Assembly (NCBI RefSeq): GCF_934424005.1
Contig: NZ_CAKRXI010000014.1
Location: forward strand, 1 to 64,000
Origin: an uncultured Blautia sp.
GTDB lineage: Bacteria > Bacillota > Clostridia > Lachnospirales > Lachnospiraceae
Direction: 5' to 3'
Length of the DNA stretch: 64,000 nt
The translations under genes were made by a program, and so were the position numbers. Each line of letters starts with the position of its first letter. Position 1 is the stretch's first letter. The notes under the pieces are model-generated. The model made no database searches, was not told the DNA's origin, and saw only the letters and a program-made list of their open reading frames with translations. Shown here one piece after another: positions 18,455 through 26,937 of this stretch.

Positions 18455-18655
18455 ATGAACAAGGGAACTGTAAAATGGTTCAACGCAGAAAAAGGCTATG
18501 GCTTTATCACAGGAGAGGACGGCGCTGACGTATTCGTTCATTTTTCTGCAATCAATGGTGAAGGATTCAAATCACTGGATGAAGGACAGGCTGTAACTTA
18601 TGATTTAACAGAAGGCGCTCGCGGAATGCAGGCTGCTAACGTTACAAAATTATAA
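18455..18655 (+). CDS. csp: Cold shock protein
   Basis: A 66-residue CspA-family RNA chaperone. RNP1 (KGYGFIT) and RNP2 (VFVHFSAI) are intact, and it starts [28 protein letters not shown] lies before the ATG at 18455; the in-frame start at 18401 lies in the leader hairpin and is rejected. It is a single-gene unit with its own consensus promoter, a structured leader and a terminator. Confidence 0.97.
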   Translation: MNKGTVKWFNAEKGYGFITGEDGADVFVHFSAINGEGFKSLDEGQAVTYDLTEGARGMQAANVTKL

Positions 18656-18667
18656 TTCTGATACTTC

Positions 18668-18684
18668 AAGGTTGTAACAACCTT
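18668..18684 (+). repeat. Small hairpin after csp
   Basis: AAGGTTG/CAACCTT perfect 7-base stem with a TAA loop, between the csp stop and the terminator; probably protects the 3' end of the mRNA. Confidence 0.5.
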
Positions 18685-18698
18685 TCAAACCATTAAAT

Positions 18699-18730
18699 AA
18701 AAACCCCCGGTTTTCACCGGGGTTTTTTAT
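18699..18730. terminator. Bidirectional terminator csp / 18747 gene
   Basis: CCCCGG/CCGGGG stem flanked by A-run and T-run on both sides; it can end csp on the plus strand and the small gene at 18747 on the minus strand. Confidence 0.92.
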
Positions 18731-18746
18731 TATCTCATTTTCATTT

Positions 18747-18998
18747 TTACTGTGCATCAGACGAAAGATCTGAAACATAATTATCAATTGCAGAAGTATC
18801 CATTACTGTCTCTGTAACAACAGACTCCTGTTTTGCCTCGATCTTTGTATACGCGGAAAATCCAATCCACGCAACCATTGCCACACAGATTGCAATCCAT
18901 GCAAGAATTTCCAGTTTGTCAATCAGTTTTTCTTTTCTGGATGCTTTTGAACGGCCTGCTTTGCCCGCCTTATAGCTGTCTACTTTTTTCTGACTCAT
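18747..18998 (-). CDS. Small single-span membrane protein, unknown
   Basis: 83 residues: a lysine-rich cytoplasmic head (MSQKKVDSYKAGKAGRSKAS), one transmembrane helix (about 31-50, ILAWIAICVAMVAWIGFSAY) and an acidic outer tail ending SDLSSDAQ. AGGAG precedes the ATG by 9 bases. It is transcribed alone, convergent to csp. I do not recognise a family. Confidence 0.7.
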   Translation of the reverse strand: MSQKKVDSYKAGKAGRSKASRKEKLIDKLEILAWIAICVAMVAWIGFSAYTKIEAKQESVVTETVMDTSAIDNYVSDLSSDAQ

Positions 18999-19071
18999 TC
19001 CAAGAATCTCCTTTATTGTATAAGCTTAAACTTTTGTTATTATATCACACTCTCACACAAAAGGGAAGGGC

Positions 19072-19911
19072 TTATACAGCTACAATCACACCGCCATCAT
19101 TCGCGTACATGCTGCTTACTCCCGCAGTATCCAAAATAATGATATGTTTTACAGGCATTCTCTCTTCCAGTGCATTCTTCAGAAGCACTGCTCTCTCCCT
19201 GCAGTTGCAGTGAGAAATTGCAAGGATTTTATTTTCACTGTCTTCTGTTTTGTCTACAATGTTCTGGGCCATTTTTACAAGGGCTTTGTTCATGCCTCTT
19301 GCCTGATCCAGCTGGCAGATTGCTCCTTCATCTGTAGAGCCCATGACAGGTTTGATTTTTAATGCGCTTGCCACAAGAGCTTTTACCTTGCTGAGTCTTC
19401 CATTTTTACGAAGCGTTTCCAGATTATCCAGGACAAAAAACGTGTGCTGGTCGGCAATATATGCTTCTACTGTCTCAATTACTTTCTCAAACGAATATCC
19501 AGCTTCTTCACATTCCTGTATTTTCATTGCAACCAGGGACTGTCCGACAGATGCTGATTTCGAATTAAACACATAAATCTGCTTACCAGGATTTTCTTCC
19601 TGCAAAAGACTTTTTCCCAGAACAGCACTGTTATACGAGCCACTCAGTTCTGCTGAAAGTGTAACTGCATATACGTGATCCGCATCACAGTCAAACGCTC
19701 TCATATAACGTTCCGGTGACGGACATGCCGATTTCGGGCATTCCGGGCATTCAGCTACTTTTTTTAAAAAAGAAGCCTGGTCAAAAGTTTCATCATCTAT
19801 AATATTCTCACCACCAACGCTCAAAGTCAGTGCTACCGACTCAAAGCGAGGATTTTTTTTCCACTCATCCAATAATTCCCCACAACTATCTATGACAATT
19901 TTATAGCTCAA
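19072..19911 (-). CDS. DegV family fatty acid-binding protein
   Basis: 279 residues. DegV proteins bind a fatty acid and, as FakB, deliver it to the FakA kinase. Visible: KIVIDSCGEL at the N-terminus, LSAELSGSYNSAVLGK, VFNSKSASVGQSLVAMKI, FVLDNLETLRKNGRLSK and the LKIKPVM segment. The start codon is TTG at 19911 with GAGGA 8 bases ahead; no ATG fits. It carries an unusual cysteine-rich patch (ECPECPKSACPSPE) near residue 55. Confidence 0.92.
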   Translation of the reverse strand: MSYKIVIDSCGELLDEWKKNPRFESVALTLSVGGENIIDDETFDQASFLKKVAECPECPKSACPSPERYMRAFDCDADHVYAVTLSAELSGSYNSAVLGKSLLQEENPGKQIYVFNSKSASVGQSLVAMKIQECEEAGYSFEKVIETVEAYIADQHTFFVLDNLETLRKNGRLSKVKALVASALKIKPVMGSTDEGAICQLDQARGMNKALVKMAQNIVDKTEDSENKILAISHCNCRERAVLLKNALEERMPVKHIIILDTAGVSSMYANDGGVIVAV

Positions 19912-20028
19912 TTATATCGTCCTCTTTTCCATAATATGTAGTATCGAATACCACATCTATATTACCATATAGCTACATATTTGAAAAGACTTTTTCGAAA
20001 AACTCTATTCTTTTTTTTGATTCTGTTT

Positions 20029-20034
20029 TATAAT
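20029..20034 (+). promoter_or_regulatory. -10 box of the DUF5721 gene
   Basis: A perfect TATAAT 30 bases before the ATG at 20066; no good -35 is seen. It overlaps the in-frame ATG at 20033, which argues against that longer start. Confidence 0.45.
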
Positions 20035-20065
20035 GGAAACTACACTAAATTATGGGAGTTCAAAA

Positions 20066-20569
20066 ATGCTTGCACTTAAAATCAACGATGTCAAAAACTT
20101 TATGAATCAGTTACTGATTGGAGATACCTTCGATTCTTTTTCTCTCGTAGAAGCATCCATTACTACTTTCAGCAACTTCACGATTGACGGAAAAATCCAC
20201 AAAGATTTTTTTGACACAGATACCGTGCAAAATATGAATTTTAACGATTCAGATTACTGTCCATGGAAAGAGCTGAAATCTTACTGTTTTTCAATCATAC
20301 GCGGCAAATTACTGCCAATTCAGTTTCGAATCGTTTTTCAACTGTCCCCAGCTCAGTATTCACTATTATTTGCAGATTCTTCTTTTCAGATTTCTACTGA
20401 TCAGATTCGCGGATTAAATTTAAACATTCAATATAAAAACAATGAATTATTCTGTACAACAGGAATTTCTTCCGATACATTTCTTCTGGACAGAAAGCCT
20501 GAAATCACATGGGATTCTGCAGTTCCGAAATTTTTCCAAAAACATCAACTGGATTTTGACAGGCTGTAA
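20066..20569 (+). CDS. DUF5721-like protein, unknown function
   Basis: 167 residues, soluble, no signal peptide. It begins MLALKINDVKNFMNQLLIG and resembles the DUF5721 group I associate with Lachnospiraceae. It has aromatic-rich beta segments and no visible catalytic motif. I chose the ATG at 20066 because GGGAG precedes it and the longer start lies in the promoter. Its last 65 bases overlap the last 65 bases of the convergent Spo0A-domain gene. Confidence 0.8.
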   Translation: MLALKINDVKNFMNQLLIGDTFDSFSLVEASITTFSNFTIDGKIHKDFFDTDTVQNMNFNDSDYCPWKELKSYCFSIIRGKLLPIQFRIVFQLSPAQYSLLFADSSFQISTDQIRGLNLNIQYKNNELFCTTGISSDTFLLDRKPEITWDSAVPKFFQKHQLDFDRL

Positions 20570-20930
20570 GGTTCTTTTTTTCTTCCACAATTGCATTTTC
20601 TGCATCCAGTTCTGTCTGGATGAGATAATATGCCAGCATATCTACGAACTCACTGTTTGTAGGTCTGTAGCGAAGAGGATAGCCTGCGATCCGATCCATC
20701 GTTTCTTTATTAGCTGTCCAACATACATTAATAACCGTCCGAATATCATGTTCAATATTAACTGGTGTTGATTTGAATTTTTTTGCCAGATATGGATAGA
20801 TGTCCTTCGTGATCTTGATTGGATAATCCTGAAGTTCCATCGACATCATTACTGCTTCGGCAACATAATAATATCCTTTATATTTTGAGGTCATTCCCAG
20901 CTGTCTGATTAATCGATATACTTTTCTCAT
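20505..20930 (-). CDS. Stand-alone Spo0A C-terminal DNA-binding domain protein
   Basis: 141 residues that match the Spo0A effector domain over almost the whole length: KGYYYVAEAVMMSM, ITKDIYPYLAKKFKSTPVNIEHDIRTVI and RPTNSEFVDML line up with Spo0A's KGY-LREAI, YP-IAKKF-TT-SRVE-AIRHAI and PTNSEFIAM segments. The phosphoreceiver domain is missing. GGAGGGAG lies before the ATG at 20930; the start at 21005 has none. It should bind 0A-box-like DNA without phosphorylation control. The 3' end overlaps the plus-strand DUF5721 gene by 65 bases. Confidence 0.85.
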   Translation of the reverse strand: MRKVYRLIRQLGMTSKYKGYYYVAEAVMMSMELQDYPIKITKDIYPYLAKKFKSTPVNIEHDIRTVINVCWTANKETMDRIAGYPLRYRPTNSEFVDMLAYYLIQTELDAENAIVEEKKNLTACQNPVDVFGKISELQNPM

Positions 20931-21131
20931 GTGCTCTCCCTCCGCCTTTTCCTGTTTTGTCATTATTATACGACAATTTTTTCTTATTTTTCTTTTCCAT
21001 ACCAAACTCGTGGTTCTTCGAAAAAAAACGACATTTTGAGAGTCACATTATTCATGTTATAACTACAAAATCATACATTCGCCATACAATTTCAGCATAT
21101 AGAATTTATTGTTTTTTGTCAATAAAATATT

Positions 21132-21176
21132 AAAAAATCCCGAATTCTTTCCACATAAAAGAAAATATTCGGGATT
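21132..21176 (-). terminator. Terminator of htpG
   Basis: AATCCCGAAT (21136-21145) pairs with ATTCGGGATT (21167-21176); on the minus strand the stem is followed by a T-run. It lies 30 bases after the htpG stop. Confidence 0.9.
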
Positions 21177-21205
21177 CTTTTTATATTGTCTTTAAATTTT
21201 TGCTT

Positions 21206-23269
21206 TTATTTTGTAAGAAGCATCAGAATTTCATTACTTCTCTGCACAAATTTAGTCATTTCATCTGGTGATAACTGTTTATGACTCAGCATTGCAAGAT
21301 CATATAACTGCTGGCAGATTACTGCTGCATGTTCAGACTCCTGATTTTCCGCAAGGTATTTTACCAGAGGATGACTCACATTCAGCACCAGAGTTTCCTG
21401 ACCGCCAAACATTCCAGGATCCATTCCATACATATTGTACATCTTCATCATATCCTGCATACGACGACTTTCCTCCGAAAGTGTCATCATTGCTGCAACA
21501 GATTCATTCTTCAGATTCTCTACCTTAACTTCCAGTTTCTCCATATTCAGATTCTTACGGAATAATTCTGTCAGAGTTTTTGCAGTATTTTCATCTGCTG
21601 CGCCTTCACCCTTCAGTTCTTCTGTCACATCTGCATCAATTCTCTTGAACTGAATTGTCTGATCTTTCTGTTCCAGGTGAGAGATAAAAGTTGTATCAAT
21701 ATTGTGAGAAAGAATAACTGCATTTTTTCCTGCTTCTCTGAACATATTGATGTACTGGCTCTGCTGTACCGGATCTGTCACATAGAAAATTGTGGTTTTA
21801 TCCGGTTCTTTGTTTTCAGCCTCATCTTTATTTTCAGAGTTTTCTTTTTTCTCTGTATCTTCTGCCTTCTCTGCTGTATCTTCTTTCTTATTCTGCTCTA
21901 TGCAGTCTTTCAATGTCAGATATTTGCCATCAATATCTTTGAAAAGAATATAGTCATGAAGTTTTTCTGCAAATTTGCTGTCCTTGATACAGCCAAATTT
22001 AATAAATGGACTGATATCATCCCAGTATTTCTCGTATGATTCACGGTCTGTCTTGCACATTCCTGTCAGTTTGTCTGCAACTTTCTTGGAGATATACTCA
22101 GAAATCTTCTGTACAAATCCGTCGTTCTGCAGTGCACTTCTGGATACATTCAGCGGCAGATCCGGACAATCGATCACACCTTTGAGAAGCAGCAGGAATT
22201 CCGGAATAACTTCTTTAATATTATCCGCAATAAATACCTGGTTATTGTATAATTTAATTGTTCCCTCAATAGAATCATATTCTGTATTGATCTTCGGGAA
22301 ATACAAAATTCCTTTCAGGTTAAATGGGTAGTCCATATTCAGATGGATCCAGAACAGCGGCTCTTTATAATCCATAAATACCTTACGGTAAAATTCTTTA
22401 TAATCTTCATCCGTGCATTCATTCGGATGTTTCATCCACAGTGGATTCGGATCACTTAAAGAAACCGGACGTTTATTGATCTTAACTCGTTCTCTTGCAG
22501 GAGATACCTCAACAACTTCCTTTTCGCCTTTATCATTCTCTTTTTCTTCTGTCTTTGCATCTTCATGGATATGTTCAACTACAACATCATCATCTTTCAG
22601 ATCCGCTTCATCGATAGTCTCATATTCCTGCTCTGCATTTGCTTTGGAAAGATAAATATTTACCGGCATGAACGAACAATATTTCTCAATAATTTCACGC
22701 ATACGGTATTCATTACAGAATTCCAGACTTTCGTCATTCAGGAACAGCGTGATTTCTGTACCAACAGTCGTTTTATCACCATCCTGCATATCATACTCTG
22801 TACCGCCATCGCATGTCCAGTGTACTGCTGTTGCGCCTTCTTTAAAAGAAAGGGTATCAATATGAACTTCATCTGCTACCATAAATGCAGAATAGAAGCC
22901 CAAACCAAAATGACCGATCATCTGGTCATCAGTTGTTTTGTCTTTATACTTCTCCAGAAATTCTGTTGCACCGGAAAATGCAATCTGTGTAATATATTCT
23001 TCTACTTCATCAGCAGTCATACCAATACCATTATCGATAAATTTCAACGTCTTCGCTTCAGAATCAACAACTACCTGAACTGCCGGTTTATAGCTATCCG
23101 GAAAAGAATATTCTCCCATCACTTCCAGTTTCTTTAATTTTGTAATGGCATCACAACCATTAGATACCAGTTCTCGAACAAAAATATCATGGTCAGAATA
23201 CAGCCATTTCTTTATGATAGGAAAAATGTTTTCACTGTTAATTGATAAATTTCCGTGCTTTTCAGCCAT
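21206..23269 (-). CDS. htpG: Molecular chaperone HtpG (Hsp90)
   Basis: 687 residues. The GHKL ATPase domain shows ELVSNGCDAITKLK, KFIDNGIGMTADEVEEYI and GHFGLGFYSAFMVAD. The middle domain contains LPLNVSRSALQND and a charged linker (residues ~230-270). A second acidic low-complexity insert (TAEKAEDTEKKENSENKDEA, about 480-500) is longer than in E. coli. I start at ATG 23269, 10 bases after AGGAG; a GTG at 23278 is in frame but too close to that site. A CIRCE operator lies upstream. Confidence 0.96.
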   Translation of the reverse strand: MAEKHGNLSINSENIFPIIKKWLYSDHDIFVRELVSNGCDAITKLKKLEVMGEYSFPDSYKPAVQVVVDSEAKTLKFIDNGIGMTADEVEEYITQIAFSGATEFLEKYKDKTTDDQMIGHFGLGFYSAFMVADEVHIDTLSFKEGATAVHWTCDGGTEYDMQDGDKTTVGTEITLFLNDESLEFCNEYRMREIIEKYCSFMPVNIYLSKANAEQEYETIDEADLKDDDVVVEHIHEDAKTEEKENDKGEKEVVEVSPARERVKINKRPVSLSDPNPLWMKHPNECTDEDYKEFYRKVFMDYKEPLFWIHLNMDYPFNLKGILYFPKINTEYDSIEGTIKLYNNQVFIADNIKEVIPEFLLLLKGVIDCPDLPLNVSRSALQNDGFVQKISEYISKKVADKLTGMCKTDRESYEKYWDDISPFIKFGCIKDSKFAEKLHDYILFKDIDGKYLTLKDCIEQNKKEDTAEKAEDTEKKENSENKDEAENKEPDKTTIFYVTDPVQQSQYINMFREAGKNAVILSHNIDTTFISHLEQKDQTIQFKRIDADVTEELKGEGAADENTAKTLTELFRKNLNMEKLEVKVENLKNESVAAMMTLSEESRRMQDMMKMYNMYGMDPGMFGGQETLVLNVSHPLVKYLAENQESEHAAVICQQLYDLAMLSHKQLSPDEMTKFVQRSNEILMLLTK

Positions 23270-23332
23270 ATTATCCACACTCCTTAGATTCTTTTTTTCG
23301 TTTTTCTATATACTAATCCCCTTTTTTCCAAA

Positions 23333-23338
23333 AGTCAA
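23333..23338 (-). promoter_or_regulatory. -35 box of a putative htpG promoter
   Basis: Minus-strand TTGACT, followed after 17 bases by TAGTAT. It lies 7 bases downstream of the CIRCE element. Confidence 0.5.
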
Positions 23339-23345
23339 GAAAAAA

Positions 23346-23372
23346 TTAGCACTCATTTTAAATGAGTGCTAA
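23346..23372 (-). promoter_or_regulatory. CIRCE operator (HrcA binding site)
   Basis: A perfect inverted repeat TTAGCACTC - 9 bases - GAGTGCTAA, identical to the CIRCE consensus. HrcA binds it to repress heat shock genes. It lies 76 bases upstream of the htpG ATG on the same strand, beyond the end of the cell-wall protein gene. Confidence 0.95.
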
Positions 23373-23400
23373 CAAAACTTTTATCGTTTTTCATTTCTTT

Positions 23401-26400
23401 TTATTTTTTGTTTTTCTTTTTGTAAAATACCACTCCGCCAATCGCACCTGCCGCAATGATCAGGATACATACAAATGGAAGGATTGGTGTATTATCACCT
23501 GTTTTTACGGAACTCTTTCTGTTCGCTGCAGGTGTAAGATTTGTTCCAGGAGCAGTCACTTTGGCTTTTGCGATGCTGAAAGATACCTGTCTGGTATCCG
23601 TTGTTCCTGTTGCTTTCCAGCTGCTTCCATCATACTGTTGCTGTGCAAAAGCAACTTTCAGCGTATAATCCCCACTCTGTGCCAGTCCAAAAGACGCAGT
23701 ATATGGTGCGGCATTCCAGACGTTTGTATTGATCACAGTCCAGCTCTGTGGAACATAACGGGTATCTCCCTTTTTCGGCGAATTGTTATCCATACCCGCT
23801 CCAACTGCTGTAAAGGAAATCTTTGTCTGTGTAGTATAAACTCCATTTGCGTCAATACCTGTGATCTTGTTATTTTCTGCAGATGCAACTTTAGCACTAT
23901 AGGCATTTACACCGACTTCTATTGCCACAGACAGACTAATATTATTATCATTATCTACTCCGGAAGGCAATGTCACTGTACCTGCTACTGTAAATTTCTG
24001 AGCATCTGTACTGGACTGTTTATAAGAAGCTCCTTTTACATTCCAGGAAACAGCCGCTTTCACACTTCCTTCTGTTGTTTCAGCCACTACAGTAGATGGG
24101 AGCTTCAGCGAGGATGCATCCTTCTTCGTCCCATTTGCAAGTCCGGTAACTGCTGCAGGCTGCTGAATCTTCGTAAGAACTGCATTTCCCTTCACAACCT
24201 GAAAATTCACCGTAACCGATTTATCCAAAGACGAAGAAATCTTAAGATTCTCTGAATAAGCACCCACATCCAGTCCGGTCTTAGGCTGTACTGTATAAAC
24301 AGCAGTTTCACCCGGTGCCAGTGTAAGCTGTGCAGGATCAACAGAAACTGTAAAGTTTGTCAGTGCCGGCTGTTCCAGTGTTTGTGTCACATTTCCATTG
24401 TTCGTGACCGTGAACTGCTGTGGAGCAATCTCACTATAGCCCTTCTTTGCTGTTGCAAAATCGAGCGTTGTTTTAGAAATATCCAGAGAATGACTTGCAG
24501 GATTTACCGTAACCGTTGCAGTGATTGGAATCGTATTTCCTGTTGTGTTATCTGTAATCGTAAATGTTTCAGTCGCATTCGCTGTAAGGTTCATCTTTGG
24601 CTGAATTGTAAACAGAACCGAATCACCACTCTTAACTGTCTGTGCCTGCCAGGTAATATCAAAATACTGTCCCTGTGCTGTTCCCGCACTGCTGACTGCC
24701 TCTGACAGATCTGCATCTGCATCTCCTTCGTTTTTCAGTGTGATTGTCTCTGCCGCCGGAAGTTCTGTATATCCTACTACTAATGGTCCAAATTCTGCAA
24801 CCAATTTATCAGCTGTAACATTACTTTTTGCCGGAGCAGGTATCGTAACATTCACAGAAACTATAATCTTATTATCGCTGTTATTTTTATCTGCAAACAG
24901 AATATTATCCGGATAAGGCGTATCTGTTGCCAGATTTTTTGCCGGTGTAACTGTAAATGTCGCACTTTCACCAGCCGGAATCTCCTGTTCGGAAGGATCT
25001 ATTGTCACTGCAGGCGCCGCACCTGTTGAAGAAGCAGCTACTGTCACTGCCTGTGCGGAATTATTTTTTACAGTGATCTGCTGGCTTTCTGTAGATTTAA
25101 ATGTCAACCCGGACTCTGCAACAGTATCATCTACTGCCAATGTAACTTCTGTTGTGGTACTTCCATTATTTCCGCCATCTGAAGTGTTCGCATCATTTGA
25201 AGGATCTGTTGTACTGTCCGCCGGAGTTTCATCACCTTTATTCTGATCATCTGCTGTCGGATCTGATGTATTTCCTGTATCTGTTTTCTGATCATCCTGC
25301 CCGTTACCGTTCTGTGCATCATCCTTTGCTGCCTCAACTGTCATCTTTGCTTCAAAAGAAACTTCCGCACCTTCTTCACTGGTATATGTGATCGTATCAT
25401 CATAATCTCCTGCTGCTATCCCGGCACGCGGAACGATCCACAGCTGCTGACTGCTGTTCTGTTCCATTGGATCTGAAATATCCTGAACCATAAAATGTTC
25501 CGGACTGATATCTGTAAAATTCAACGTAGTATTACCGGTATTCGTTACTGTTACATACTGCGCCTGTATACTATCTTCCTGACCGGAAATCACAGTTCCA
25601 AAATCTACGGTCTCAGAACTTCCGTCTCCAACAACGATACTTGCATCTGCCGTTGGAGTTTCTGTTTTTTCTGTATTATTATTTTCCTGGGAATCCACAG
25701 CATCTACTGTATTATTTGTCTGTCCATATGTGCCGTCTTCTGTCGCTTCCGGAATACCATCCACAGATTCAGAACCTGCACTTTCACTCTGCTGCTTCTC
25801 TTCATCTGTTGTAGCAGCAGGAATACCTTCTACATTCTCAGTTCCTGCCTGTGTAGAATCCTCCTGATAAGTTGTGTCTGTATCCTCGGACATATCAGTC
25901 TGTGTTGTTTCTTCTGTATCAGCAGAAGCATCTGTATTCTGAGACTGTTCATTTTCTGTTTCCTGTACCGCATTATCCGAAGCAGCAGCCTTTTCTTCTG
26001 CTGCTTTTGCCTCCTGATCAGCAGCAGTCTGTGCATCTACTACTGTATCTGATACAACTTTCAGGCTTCCGGTATAACCATTTTCTTCTTTGCCTGTGAT
26101 CGTCAGAACAATTTTGGACCCAATGTCATCCTGTGTCACTGTATAAGTCTTGTCTTTTCCGAGTTCTTTCAGTTCAGGCTTCTCCCCTGCCTTCTCTGCC
26201 TCCTCATCCTCAACTGTTTTTCTCTCCCAGAGATAGACAACATCATCCTCCGTCACTCCCTCTGGCTTTACTTCTTTAAATTCCGCACTCAATGTTCTGC
26301 CTTCTGCTGCAGTTCCCTGAATCTTCAATTTACCATCCAGTGCCGGAATTTCTGCTGCAAACACTGTTGCAGGAATCATTGACAATACCAGAAATACTGA

Positions 26401-26433
26401 CATAATGACTGCAAGAATTCTCTCTTTCCGCAT
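23401..26433 (-). CDS. Large cell-wall-anchored surface protein with repeated Ig-like/ASH-like domains
   Basis: 1010 residues. A signal peptide (MRKERILAVIMSVFLVLSM to VFAA) is followed by a small N-terminal domain, an acidic linker (about 135-260, rich in E, T, D, Q), then four copies of an ASPM-SPD2-Hydin-like beta domain, each with the pattern 'DFGT/T..G......TVTNTGN...' and 'PG-ETAVYTVQPKTGL'. A second acidic Gln/Asp/Thr linker lies between copies 1 and 2. An Ig-like domain follows, then a C-terminal module and a sorting tail: SVKTGD, a hydrophobic helix and KKKNKK. The sorting motif is a non-LPXTG variant. It is likely linked to peptidoglycan by a sortase. Ligand unknown. Confidence 0.85.
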   Translation of the reverse strand: MRKERILAVIMSVFLVLSMIPATVFAAEIPALDGKLKIQGTAAEGRTLSAEFKEVKPEGVTEDDVVYLWERKTVEDEEAEKAGEKPELKELGKDKTYTVTQDDIGSKIVLTITGKEENGYTGSLKVVSDTVVDAQTAADQEAKAAEEKAAASDNAVQETENEQSQNTDASADTEETTQTDMSEDTDTTYQEDSTQAGTENVEGIPAATTDEEKQQSESAGSESVDGIPEATEDGTYGQTNNTVDAVDSQENNNTEKTETPTADASIVVGDGSSETVDFGTVISGQEDSIQAQYVTVTNTGNTTLNFTDISPEHFMVQDISDPMEQNSSQQLWIVPRAGIAAGDYDDTITYTSEEGAEVSFEAKMTVEAAKDDAQNGNGQDDQKTDTGNTSDPTADDQNKGDETPADSTTDPSNDANTSDGGNNGSTTTEVTLAVDDTVAESGLTFKSTESQQITVKNNSAQAVTVAASSTGAAPAVTIDPSEQEIPAGESATFTVTPAKNLATDTPYPDNILFADKNNSDNKIIVSVNVTIPAPAKSNVTADKLVAEFGPLVVGYTELPAAETITLKNEGDADADLSEAVSSAGTAQGQYFDITWQAQTVKSGDSVLFTIQPKMNLTANATETFTITDNTTGNTIPITATVTVNPASHSLDISKTTLDFATAKKGYSEIAPQQFTVTNNGNVTQTLEQPALTNFTVSVDPAQLTLAPGETAVYTVQPKTGLDVGAYSENLKISSSLDKSVTVNFQVVKGNAVLTKIQQPAAVTGLANGTKKDASSLKLPSTVVAETTEGSVKAAVSWNVKGASYKQSSTDAQKFTVAGTVTLPSGVDNDNNISLSVAIEVGVNAYSAKVASAENNKITGIDANGVYTTQTKISFTAVGAGMDNNSPKKGDTRYVPQSWTVINTNVWNAAPYTASFGLAQSGDYTLKVAFAQQQYDGSSWKATGTTDTRQVSFSIAKAKVTAPGTNLTPAANRKSSVKTGDNTPILPFVCILIIAAGAIGGVVFYKKKNKK

Positions 26434-26542
26434 GATTCATCCTCCTTTTAGATTTGGTCTGTCCTGATTTATTTCTTATAGAATTCGACTTTAACTTTTC
26501 TTTAATTCTTTGTCGGTATCTATACCCCGTCTCCTGTAAAAA

Positions 26543-26572
26543 ATTATAACACAGGTTTTTTATCGAATGTAA
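26543..26572 (-). promoter_or_regulatory. Putative promoter of the surface protein gene
   Basis: Minus-strand TTACAT, 18 bases, TATAAT (26543-26548), about 110 bases before the ATG. The rest of the 26434-26679 gap holds only this promoter and the terminator of the next gene. Confidence 0.5.
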
Positions 26573-26622
26573 TTTGTATTTTACAGAACTGTTACATTAC
26601 CACATTGTTCCTCTACACAAAA

Positions 26623-26658
26623 ATATCCCCGGTCATATTACTTATCGACCAGGGATAT
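26623..26658 (-). terminator. Terminator of the HAD/26680 operon
   Basis: ATATCCCCGGTC (26623-26634) pairs with GACCAGGGATAT (26647-26658) with one mismatch; a T-run follows in both directions. It ends the transcript that contains maf, the HAD genes and the 85-codon gene. Confidence 0.85.
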
Positions 26659-26679
26659 ACGTCTTTTTTATGAATTTTC

Positions 26680-26937
26680 TTATCCTTCCACGATCAGATA
26701 GCCGCCGGATGGAAGTGCAAATACTTCACAAGCATCTTCCAATTCCTCATCAGACATTCCGCTGACATCTGCACCGGCTTCATCCAGATACTTTCTGACT
26801 TCTTTGATATTCTTTACTTCAACAGCCATACAGTCTTCCAGAAACTCTTCTGCTTCCTCTGCCGTCTCAGCTACTGGCTCATCATAAAGTCTGCCCTGTT
26901 CTTTCAGGAAAACTTTAATGCTCTCTTCTGTATACAT
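26680..26937 (-). CDS. Small acidic protein, unknown
   Basis: 85 residues, strongly acidic (ETAEEAEEFLEDCM, SDEELEDACEVFALPSGGYLIVEG), helical, no membrane segment. I do not recognise the family. Its ATG overlaps the stop of the HAD-IIB gene (TAATG), so it is translationally coupled to it as the last gene of the maf operon. Confidence 0.7.
   Translation of the reverse strand: MYTEESIKVFLKEQGRLYDEPVAETAEEAEEFLEDCMAVEVKNIKEVRKYLDEAGADVSGMSDEELEDACEVFALPSGGYLIVEG

Noticed and set aside
20033-20065. Longer N-terminus of the DUF5721 protein
   Set aside because: The upstream ATG overlaps a TATAAT box and has no ribosome site.
25495-26052. Long plus-strand ORFs opposite the surface protein gene
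   Set aside because: They mirror the low-complexity acidic linker on the other strand, are rich in Cys, Ile and Phe, and have no ribosome site.
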